Below, in pieces: positions 1-5,447 of a stretch of 9,397 nucleotides of DNA. Source of the stretch: Sporosarcina sp. (GTDB taxonomy: Bacteria; Bacillota; Bacilli; Bacillales_A; Planococcaceae); contig JARIDM010000103.1 in the NCBI GenBank assembly GCA_029263945.1, forward strand, positions 1 through 9,397, written 5' to 3'. The position numbers were made by a program, and so were the translations under genes. Position 1 is the first letter of the stretch, and each line of letters opens with the position of its first letter. The notes under the pieces were generated by a model, which was not told the origin of the DNA, searched no databases, and worked only from the letters and a program-made list of their open reading frames with translations.

Positions 1-1
1 G

Positions 2-70
2 TTCAATAAAGAAGCGTACGGCTATTTACTGAGTGGAAACCAAACTCTAAATCAATACTCCCTAAGCTAG
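2..70 (+). CDS. Possible C-terminal tail of an unknown gene entering from the left (weak)
   Basis: One + strand frame is open from the left edge to a TAG at 68-70 and would encode about 22 residues ending ...NQYSLS. The only support is that it stays open and that a strong hairpin terminator follows about 65 bases later, in the right orientation to end a + strand gene. A run this short stays open by chance fairly often, the peptide matches nothing I recognise, and no ribosome binding site can be judged because the start lies outside the window. It may be just intergenic DNA. Confidence 0.2.
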   Translation, partial: FNKEAYGYLLSGNQTLNQYSLS

Positions 71-135
71 AATGGATGGTCTGTACTTTACCTAACGTCT
101 TTTTACAAGGGCGCGTAATTTAATGCAATGCACGT

Positions 136-173
136 AAAACTCCCTCACGACTAGAAATAGTGAGGGAGTTTTT
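136..173. terminator. Bidirectional rho-independent terminator
   Basis: A perfect 13-bp inverted repeat (AAAACTCCCTCAC at 136-148 against GTGAGGGAGTTTT at 160-172) encloses an 11-base loop. On the + strand the hairpin is followed by a run of five T (169-173), a classic intrinsic terminator. On the minus strand it ends in TTTTA, a shorter but usable tract. It lies about 170 bases past the stop codon of the minus-strand monooxygenase and is the only terminator-like hairpin I see there, so it probably ends that operon as well as any + strand gene coming from the left. Confidence 0.75.
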
Positions 174-343
174 GGTGTATGGATAAAAATCTCTTTGAAC
201 ATAAACAGGTATGATTATAGTTGGTGAGTATAGAACGTCATGTCGAACGTCTTATGATAATTACGATGCCAAGAAGGTGTCAAAGTTTTCACGTCAATCC
301 CGATAGGAGAGTTCTTCCGTTACGCCAGTCGTTTTACAAACTT
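174..343. other. Intergenic stretch with no recognised feature
   Basis: Together with 1-135 this makes over 300 bases without a supported gene. I see no reading frame with a ribosome binding site, no tRNA-like fold and no insertion-sequence end. The only local pattern is the heptamer GAACGTC occurring twice 12 bases apart (233-239 and 245-251), too short to interpret. On the minus strand this would be the 3' untranslated part of the monooxygenase transcript. Confidence 0.6.
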
Positions 344-1654
344 TCATTCAGTTAACCCTAAATGTTCACGGAAGGTATGCCCGTCATATTGCTTTCTGAA
401 AATCCCTCTTTTCTGCATTTCAGGCACGACTAATTCAACAAAGTCTTCTAAACTATTGGGTAATGTCGGAGGCATAAGATTAAATCCATCAGCTACGCCA
501 ACTTCAAACCAGACTTCCATCTGATCCACGATTTCCTTGGGGGTTCCAATCAACGTGAGATGGCCACCGCCTGCATTCAGGTATCCTAACAATTCTTTGA
601 CGGTAGGCTGCGTATCCTTAATAATTTCTAGGACCGTCTCGTATCGTCCAACTGGCCCCGTAAATTCCTCCACTGGAGGTAAGTGAGGGACTTTTTTATC
701 GATCTCCCACTTAGAACAATCTTGCTGAATAAAGAAACTTAACTGTTCTAACGCGGTTTGAATAGGTAGTTTCTCATCTAATGCTGCTTTTTTCGCTAAC
801 GCTTCCTCATGAGTACGTCCTACATACGTTACTAAACCTGGAAAGACTTTAATATATTGATTACTGTCTTCACTTTGCTGAACTTGAGCATCCAATTTTT
901 TGCGGAATTGTTTTGCTTGGTGTAAGTTCCAAGATACTGAATAGACGGCATCTGCATATTTTGCGGCTAAAGCAATGCCCTGTTCAGAGGCCCCTGCTTG
1001 CATTGCTACTGGTTTTCCTTGTGGGCTTTTTGGTGTAGTGGATGGGCCATCCACTTTAAAATAAGTCCCCTTGTGATGAAAAGGTTGTATGTTTGCAGGA
1101 TTAATCAATTCACGCTCTACTCGATCATGTAGAAACGCATTACAATCCCATGAGAGAAATAACTTATTCATTAAAGCAGCGAATTCATCTGCTTTCTTAT
1201 AACGTTTATCACGAGGAGGCAGCTCTTCCATACTATGATTCAACGCTTCCCAATTCGTCATTGACGTAACGAGATTCCAACCAACGCGTCCCTTTGTAAG
1301 GTGGTCTAAACTTAATAGTTGTCGTGCAGCTGTAAATGGATTAGAAAACGTGCTAGAAATTGTTGAAACCAACCCTATATGATTTGTTACTTGAGAAATT
1401 GCGGTTAACTTGACGATTGGGTCAAACCAAAATGCTGGCATTTCACTAGACCCGTTCGCTGGGAATGATTGATTGTCGGCAAAAAACACAGCATCAAAGT
1501 AACCTTTTTCAGCTAACTGTGCTAACGATTGATAGTACGAAATATCACCAATCCGTTCAACGCTCGAGTCAGGCATTAACCAAGCAGCTTGATGATGTCC
1601 ACATCCATACAGTAAAACACCCAAATGTACTTGTTTTTCATTAATTTTCGTCAT
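344..1654 (-). CDS. LLM-class flavin-dependent monooxygenase, NtaA/SnaA/DszA family
   Basis: This 436-residue protein has the usual length and layout of the FMN-dependent monooxygenase family that includes nitrilotriacetate monooxygenase component A, SnaA and DszA. The bacterial-luciferase-like TIM barrel starts with HLGVLLYG (10-17). The family signature runs from STFSNPFTAARQ (101-112) to LDHLTKGRVGWNLVTS (116-131), followed by the AMQAGASEQG phosphate/FMN-contact region (217-226) and a C-terminal DGFNLMPP (389-396). Members are two-component enzymes that use reduced FMN from a separate reductase to oxidise small molecules, often at C-N or C-S bonds. No FMN reductase is encoded here. The ATG at 1654 has GGGGTGAT (1658-1665 on the minus strand) in front, a good Shine-Dalgarno match. 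It lies 86 bases after the SDR stop with no clear promoter or terminator between, so it is probably co-transcribed with the SDR under the TPP riboswitch. The substrate is unknown. Confidence is high for family, low for role. Confidence 0.9.
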   Translation of the reverse strand: MTKINEKQVHLGVLLYGCGHHQAAWLMPDSSVERIGDISYYQSLAQLAEKGYFDAVFFADNQSFPANGSSEMPAFWFDPIVKLTAISQVTNHIGLVSTISSTFSNPFTAARQLLSLDHLTKGRVGWNLVTSMTNWEALNHSMEELPPRDKRYKKADEFAALMNKLFLSWDCNAFLHDRVERELINPANIQPFHHKGTYFKVDGPSTTPKSPQGKPVAMQAGASEQGIALAAKYADAVYSVSWNLHQAKQFRKKLDAQVQQSEDSNQYIKVFPGLVTYVGRTHEEALAKKAALDEKLPIQTALEQLSFFIQQDCSKWEIDKKVPHLPPVEEFTGPVGRYETVLEIIKDTQPTVKELLGYLNAGGGHLTLIGTPKEIVDQMEVWFEVGVADGFNLMPPTLPNSLEDFVELVVPEMQKRGIFRKQYDGHTFREHLGLTE

Positions 1655-1740
1655 TTTATCACCCCAAAAAATTTAACATGATTGACTGAACTGTTTTGTA
1701 TCTTCCGTTTATCAAAGTTTATCTATTATCATTTGAACGA

Positions 1741-2505
1741 TTAATTCATTGTCAAACCGCCATCTACCGTGAGATTCTGGCCAGTAATCCCGTCTGCATT
1801 TTCTGAAGCTAAATAAGCTACCATATTGGCTACGTCTTGCGGTGTCGTCACCTTTTTCAATGGCGTAGATTGAGCAATTAAATCGAATACTTCTGGTGTT
1901 GTCACAGCACTGGCATTCGTCGTTTTTAATAATCCACCTGAAACTACATTCGCTTTTATGCCGTATTGTCCTAATTCAGAAGCAATATTACGTGTGAAAC
2001 CAATTAATCCGGCTTTAGCTGTTGTATATTGGTGGTATGGCACAACCGGATTTTGATATAAATTTGTACCGATACTTATAATACTTCCATTTTGTCTTTC
2101 TATAAATTGAGGGATAACGCTTTGAACGACATTAAATGCAGCCTTTAAAGTGCCATCTAATTGTTTTTGATAGTCATCCCAAGTGAGTTCTGTAAAGGAT
2201 TTCTGTTTATTCGGATCAAATTTGAAGTCTACTAATGCGTTATTGACTACTACGTCTATTTGACCGAAATATTCTGTTGCTTTCTTTACCAATCGATCGA
2301 CTTCTTGACGATTCGTCACATCTGCGCGAATGGCAACCGCATTCTCTTTACCAATCTCGGAAACGAGCTTCTCAGCTGCATCCTCGCTTTTGTAGTAGTT
2401 AATCACTACTTTAAATCCTTGTTGTGCTAATGTCTTTACGATAGATGCGCCTAAACCTCTACTACTACCTGTTACTAATACTGTTCTAATCTTAATCACT
2501 CCCAT
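1741..2505 (-). CDS. SDR-family oxidoreductase, FabG-like, first gene of the TPP-riboswitch operon
   Basis: A 254-residue classical short-chain dehydrogenase/reductase. The NAD(P)-binding motif TGSSRGLG is at 13-19 (preceded by T12), the NNA motif at 88-90, catalytic Tyr160 and Lys164 in YTTAK, and a C-terminal GQNLTVDGG typical of FabG-like enzymes. Alignment by eye to FabG puts Thr147 where the catalytic Ser normally sits (IGTNLYQNPVVPYHQYTTAK) and Thr119 in place of the active-site Asn (LDGTLKAAF). It may therefore be a distinct subfamily commonly labelled 3-oxoacyl-ACP reductase without proof, and I would not assume a fatty-acid role. The ATG at 2505 has only a poor Shine-Dalgarno (AAAGA). 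A much better one, GGGAGTGAT, lies inside the first codons and is well spaced for an ATT at codon 6 (2488-2490), which would give the family-typical N-terminus MRTVLVTGSS. The true start is therefore uncertain by five codons. The gene follows the riboswitch terminator by about 45 bases. Confidence 0.88.
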   Translation of the reverse strand: MGVIKIRTVLVTGSSRGLGASIVKTLAQQGFKVVINYYKSEDAAEKLVSEIGKENAVAIRADVTNRQEVDRLVKKATEYFGQIDVVVNNALVDFKFDPNKQKSFTELTWDDYQKQLDGTLKAAFNVVQSVIPQFIERQNGSIISIGTNLYQNPVVPYHQYTTAKAGLIGFTRNIASELGQYGIKANVVSGGLLKTTNASAVTTPEVFDLIAQSTPLKKVTTPQDVANMVAYLASENADGITGQNLTVDGGLTMN

Positions 2506-2514
2506 TTCTTTAGT

Positions 2515-2527
2515 TTGCCGAAACTTA
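2515..2527 (+). repeat. 13-bp direct repeat, left copy
   Basis: TTGCCGAAACTTA is found here and again, exactly and in the same orientation, at 2901-2913. This copy lies in the untranslated leader just upstream of the SDR start codon. The pair encloses the terminator, aptamer and promoter of the minus-strand operon. The similarity fades immediately outside the 13 bases. Confidence 0.5.
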
Positions 2528-2550
2528 AATAATAAAGTGGTAGATTAAAT

Positions 2551-2582
2551 AAAAAACGCAACCTTCCTGTTGGAAAGTTGCG
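2551..2582 (-). terminator. Intrinsic terminator serving as expression platform of the TPP riboswitch
   Basis: Read on the minus strand, CGCAACTTTCC (2572-2582) pairs with GGAAGGTTGCG (2557-2567) across the loop AACA, an 11-bp stem with one G-U pair. Six T (2551-2556) and further T-rich sequence follow directly. It lies between the aptamer and the SDR start, so it is a premature terminator inside the 5' leader and not the end of a gene. Its first arm is also partly complementary to the 3' end of the aptamer (2659-2669), which gives a ready antiterminator and the usual OFF switch when TPP is bound. Confidence 0.88.
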
Positions 2583-2658
2583 TAAATACAAATAATTACC
2601 TATAAAGAATAAGATAAGACAGCCTTAATCTTTAAGTAAGTTTTAGTATGTATTAGAT

Positions 2659-2747
2659 CAACACTTTCCTACGCTAGTTTTAACTAGTTCAGGTTCAAAG
2701 GGTTTGAGTAAATACTCATCTCAGTTAACTAACACCCCTAGTGAATG
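2659..2747 (-). promoter_or_regulatory. TPP riboswitch (THI element) aptamer
   Basis: All conserved blocks of the thiamine pyrophosphate aptamer are present in order on the minus strand: CACTAGGGGTG (2733-2743), CTGAGA (2719-2724), a short P3 hairpin TGAGTA/TACTCA (2705-2718), ACCCTTTGAACCTGA (2689-2703), a P4 hairpin CTAGTT/AACTAG (2674-2687), and GCGTAGGAAAGTG (2662-2674), whose AGTG closes P1 with the first CACT. In this class of RNA, TPP bridges the CTGAGA and GCGTAGG arms. A promoter lies directly upstream and an intrinsic terminator downstream, so TPP should switch off the SDR and monooxygenase genes by early termination. P3 is of minimal length, as in many Firmicutes copies. Confidence 0.95.
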
Positions 2748-2764
2748 TATTTAAGTTACTCCCA

Positions 2765-2793
2765 ATGCTATATTTTTTAGAATTTTATGTCAA
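2765..2793 (-). promoter_or_regulatory. Sigma-A-type promoter for the riboswitch-controlled operon
   Basis: On the minus strand a perfect -35 box TTGACA (2788-2793) is followed after exactly 17 bases by TAGCAT (2765-2770), which matches the -10 consensus at four of six positions. Transcription would begin near 2758, about a dozen bases before the TPP aptamer, which is the expected arrangement. The leader to the SDR start would be about 250 bases. Confidence 0.75.
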
Positions 2794-3237
2794 GTTAATG
2801 TGTGAAGTTAATTATTCTACACTGTAAAATAATGAAGTGTTTCTACAACCAGGAAAGTTCTTTATGTACGGAAAGGGAGAGTTTGTACGCGGTTGTGTGA
2901 TTGCCGAAACTTATCTAGCTTTAACGTAGAGATTAATAGCGCTAGAATCGCAATTATACGTCTACTGGTTCGTCTTATACAAGGTATGTATAGAAGTCGT
3001 GTTTTCGCCCCCCTAGAGGTTGCTACCTATGCAGTGTGAAGCGCTTAAATGGATGTAATTCCGTTTATGTAACTTTTAACATTCATTTTCGAGGTAGACA
3101 TCAACGCGCAAATGAATGAGACTGCTTAAGCGGCGTAACACCTTTTTTAGTGAAAATTGACAAAATACATTGAAAGACGCATGTATTCTATGGGTTAATA
3201 TGTTATCTTAATGTTCAGTAACAAAATAGGTATATAT
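2794..3237. other. Long divergent intergenic region without a supported gene
   Basis: About 440 bases separate the minus-strand promoter from the symporter ribosome binding site. I find no frame with a start codon and ribosome binding site together. One + strand frame is open for about 65 codons (roughly 2833-3042), but it has only an internal TTG and no recognisable protein. Short palindromes occur (TAGCGCTA near 2937, AAGCGCTT at 3039-3046, GCTTAAGC near 3124), together with one copy of a 13-bp repeat. A perfect -35 box TTGACA is at 3157-3162, but the best -10 candidate, TATTCT (3184-3189), is 21 bases away, too far for a normal promoter. The symporter promoter must be in here, but I cannot place it. 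Confidence 0.6.
2901..2913 (+). repeat. 13-bp direct repeat, right copy
   Basis: Exact second copy of TTGCCGAAACTTA (first at 2515-2527). It lies about 110 bases upstream of the minus-strand -35 box, so the two copies bracket the whole promoter-riboswitch-terminator cassette. It may be chance; no transposon ends are visible. Confidence 0.5.
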
Positions 3238-3250
3238 AGGAGGAATTAAG

Positions 3251-4462
3251 ATGAAAATAAAGATAGGGCTAATTTGGAGGATATTAATCGCAATTGGACT
3301 TGCTATAGGATTAGGCTTATTGTTACCAGGCATAAGTGAAGGCTTTGCAAAGTGGTTTACGAAACTTTGGGCAACTTTTAATATGATTTTCGGTGGTTTT
3401 TTGAACTTCATCGTTCCTTTAATTATTATTGGATTTATCGCACCGGGAATTGCCAAGCTTGGCAAAGGGTCTGGAAAGCTACTTGGGTTCGCAACGGTCA
3501 TTGCTTATACTTCAACGATTTTCGCTGGAATTTTCGCGTTTTTTGCAGCAACAACCATCCTTCCTGGTTTTATAGGCAGTGTAGGGAAAGCGAATATCGG
3601 AGAAGCTGCACGAGAAGCAGCAACTTCTTTCTTTGAGTTAGAGATGACACCGATAATGGGTGTGATGACGGCACTTCTTGTTGCTTTCGTCTTTGGAATT
3701 GGCATGGCTGCCATTGAAAGCAAATCGATGCTCGCTGTCTTTGATGAACTCAATGCCATTGTCGAAAAAGTTATTTCCTTTGTTATTATTCCTTTACTTC
3801 CTTTTCATATTTTCGGTATTTTCTTGAATATGACGTACACAGGAGAAGTCGCAAAAGTACTTTCCGTGTTTTCGGTTGTATTTGTGATGATTATTGTTTT
3901 ACACCTGATTATGTTGACAATTCAGTACACAATCGCGGGATCGCTTTCGAAGAAAAATCCATTTGCGTTACTGAAAATCATGGCACCTGCTTACTTTACA
4001 GCACTGGGTACGCAATCATCAGCTGCGACGATTCCCGTCACATTAAGACAAGCGCGTAAAACAGGCGCTTCTGAAAAGGTTACAGACTTTACAATTCCGC
4101 TCTTTGCGACGATTCACCTTTCAGGTAGTACAATTACCCTTGTCTCTTGTTCGATTGGGGTTCTTTTGATGAATGATTTGCCAGTGGTGTTTTTATCTTA
4201 CTTGCCGTTCATCTTTATGTTAGGTATCACGATGATTGCAGCACCAGGCGTACCTGGGGGCGCAGTCTATGCAGCGGTTGGTCTATTAGGAACGATGCTT
4301 GGTTTTGATGAATCAATGGTAGCCCTGATGATCGCACTGTATATGGCACAAGATAGTTTCGGTACAGCGACAAATGTTACAGGCGATGGTGCTTTAGCAA
4401 TGATCGTAGCCCGATTCACGAAAGACAAAAGGGCAGTTTCCTCAACAACGGATTCTCATTGA
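3251..4462 (+). CDS. Dicarboxylate/amino acid:cation symporter (DAACS) family transporter, atypical substrate site
   Basis: This 403-residue, very hydrophobic membrane protein has the glutamate-transporter fold: several N-terminal membrane helices, then the C-terminal transport core. Hairpin 1 carries TQSSAATIP (254-262), hairpin 2 APGVPGG (331-337), and the last helix QDSFGTATNVTGD (367-379). Asp368, Asn375 and Asp379 fall at the spacing of the archaeal GltPh residues 394, 401 and 405, which bind the amino group and sodium. The Arg397 equivalent is Gly371, so an acidic side chain has no partner, and the NMDGT sodium motif reads HLSGS (289-293). A small neutral amino acid is more likely than glutamate, aspartate or a dicarboxylate, and the coupling ion is open. 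The start is firm, with AGGAGGA at 3238-3244 six bases before the ATG. No T-tailed terminator follows, so read-through into suf is possible. Confidence 0.85.
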   Translation: MKIKIGLIWRILIAIGLAIGLGLLLPGISEGFAKWFTKLWATFNMIFGGFLNFIVPLIIIGFIAPGIAKLGKGSGKLLGFATVIAYTSTIFAGIFAFFAATTILPGFIGSVGKANIGEAAREAATSFFELEMTPIMGVMTALLVAFVFGIGMAAIESKSMLAVFDELNAIVEKVISFVIIPLLPFHIFGIFLNMTYTGEVAKVLSVFSVVFVMIIVLHLIMLTIQYTIAGSLSKKNPFALLKIMAPAYFTALGTQSSAATIPVTLRQARKTGASEKVTDFTIPLFATIHLSGSTITLVSCSIGVLLMNDLPVVFLSYLPFIFMLGITMIAAPGVPGGAVYAAVGLLGTMLGFDESMVALMIALYMAQDSFGTATNVTGDGALAMIVARFTKDKRAVSSTTDSH

Positions 4463-4560
4463 TTTTATGCTAAATGAGAACTAATTGGCCAAAGGACATC
4501 TGTTTCGTACGAAGACTTAATTTAACAGTAGGGTAACAAAGTAGATTGATTCTTAATGAT

Positions 4561-4589
4561 TTGCAAGCGAATGCTTTTTCGGGTAAGAT
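4561..4589 (+). promoter_or_regulatory. Candidate sigma-A promoter of the suf operon
   Basis: TTGCAA (4561-4566) and TAAGAT (4584-4589) are 17 bases apart and each matches the consensus at four of six positions. Transcription would start near 4596, leaving a leader of about 55 bases before sufC that contains the palindrome at 4609-4624. Both boxes are imperfect, so this is a proposal only. Confidence 0.35.
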
Positions 4590-4608
4590 TAGAATGATAC
4601 TAAATAAA

Positions 4609-4624
4609 GAATGGATATCCATTC
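4609..4624. promoter_or_regulatory. Perfect 16-bp palindrome upstream of sufC, possible operator
   Basis: GAATGGATATCCATTC is a perfect inverted repeat with no central spacer. It lies 14 bases before the sufC ribosome binding site and just past the candidate promoter, a good place for a dimeric repressor to act. It does not match the Fur box or any other operator that I can name with confidence. It has no T tract, so it is not a terminator. Confidence 0.4.
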
Positions 4625-4650
4625 GCACTGATTATATTGGAGGTATTGGA

Positions 4651-5430
4651 ATGGCAATTTTAGAAATTAAGGGCCTTCACGTTGAGATTGAAGGCAAGAA
4701 AATATTAAAGGGCGTTGATTTAACGCTTAATTCAAACGAGATCCACGCAATTATGGGTCCAAACGGTACAGGAAAATCTACGCTTGCACAAGCGATTATG
4801 GGACACCCTAGATATGAAGTAACAGCAGGTACAATCACACTTGATGGTGAAGATGTGCTTGAAATGGAAGTAGACAAACGCGCACAAGCAGGAATCTTCC
4901 TTGGCATGCAATACCCAAGCGAAGTAACTGGCGTTACAAATGCTGACTTCTTACGTTCAGCGATTAACGCGAAACGTGAAGAAGGCGATGAAATTCCATT
5001 GATGGGCTTTATTCGTGAGTTAGATAAAAAAATGGAAGCGCTTGAAATGAGCGAAGACATGGCCACACGTTATCTAAACGAAGGCTTCTCAGGTGGAGAA
5101 GAGAAACGTAACGAAATTCTTCAAATGACGATGTTAAAACCGAAATTTGCTGTGCTTGATGAAATTGACTCAGGTCTTGACATTGATGCCCTTAAAATTG
5201 TTGCAAAAGGCATTAATGATATGCGCGGTGAAGAGTTCGGCTGTCTGATCATTACACACTACCAACGTCTATTAGATTACATTACACCAGATCATGTACA
5301 CGTAATGATTGAAGGTCGTATTGCTAAATCAGGCGGTGCAGAATTAGCGCATCAATTAGAAGAACACGGCTATGACTGGTTACATGACGAATTAGGTATT
5401 GAACCAGCAGCAGAAGAGCAAGAAGCATAA
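4651..5430 (+). CDS. sufC: SufC, ATPase of the SufBCD Fe-S cluster assembly complex
   Basis: A 259-residue soluble ABC-type ATPase that powers the SufB-SufC2-SufD scaffold on which Fe-S clusters are built in the cytoplasm. It has Walker A GPNGTGKST (36-44), Q-loop Gln87 in GMQYPSEVTGV, the signature FSGGE (146-150) with the SufC-typical FSGGEEKRNE continuation, Walker B FAVLDE (166-171), D-loop SGLD (174-177) and switch His203 in ITHYQRLL. The length is normal for the family. The start chosen is the ATG at 4651 with GGAGG seven bases upstream (4639-4643). A longer frame from a TTG at 4546 would add 35 unrelated residues and run through the ribosome binding site and palindrome, so it is rejected. 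It is the first gene of the suf operon; sufD begins 17 bases after its stop. Confidence 0.97.
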   Translation: MAILEIKGLHVEIEGKKILKGVDLTLNSNEIHAIMGPNGTGKSTLAQAIMGHPRYEVTAGTITLDGEDVLEMEVDKRAQAGIFLGMQYPSEVTGVTNADFLRSAINAKREEGDEIPLMGFIRELDKKMEALEMSEDMATRYLNEGFSGGEEKRNEILQMTMLKPKFAVLDEIDSGLDIDALKIVAKGINDMRGEEFGCLIITHYQRLLDYITPDHVHVMIEGRIAKSGGAELAHQLEEHGYDWLHDELGIEPAAEEQEA

Positions 5431-5447
5431 GAAAGGGGACCATTCAA

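Noticed and set aside
2833..3042. 65-codon open stretch in the intergenic region
   Set aside because: Only an internal TTG could start it, no ribosome binding site precedes that TTG, and the product resembles nothing known.
3034..3050. Catabolite-response (cre)-like site around AAGCGCTT
   Set aside because: The core matches, but the flanking TG and CA of the consensus are missing, and it is far from any identified promoter.
3157..3189. Promoter TTGACA ... TATTCT for the symporter
   Set aside because: The -35 box is perfect, but the spacer is 21 bases, outside the usable range; no better -10 was found.
3208..3759. Minus-strand open frames opposite the symporter
   Set aside because: They are shadows of a strong hydrophobic coding sequence, with no ribosome binding site and low-complexity products.
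4453..4480. Hairpin TTCTCATT/AATGAGAA at the end of the symporter gene
   Set aside because: Only 8 AT-rich base pairs with a 12-base loop and no T tract on the + strand, so it does not qualify as an intrinsic terminator.
4546..4650. 35-residue N-terminal extension of SufC from a TTG
   Set aside because: It has no ribosome binding site of its own, is not part of the SufC family, and runs through the GGAGG and the palindrome. The ATG at 4651 is clearly the start.
4677..5066. Minus-strand open frame opposite sufC
   Set aside because: Antisense shadow of SufC with a serine-rich product; no supporting signal.
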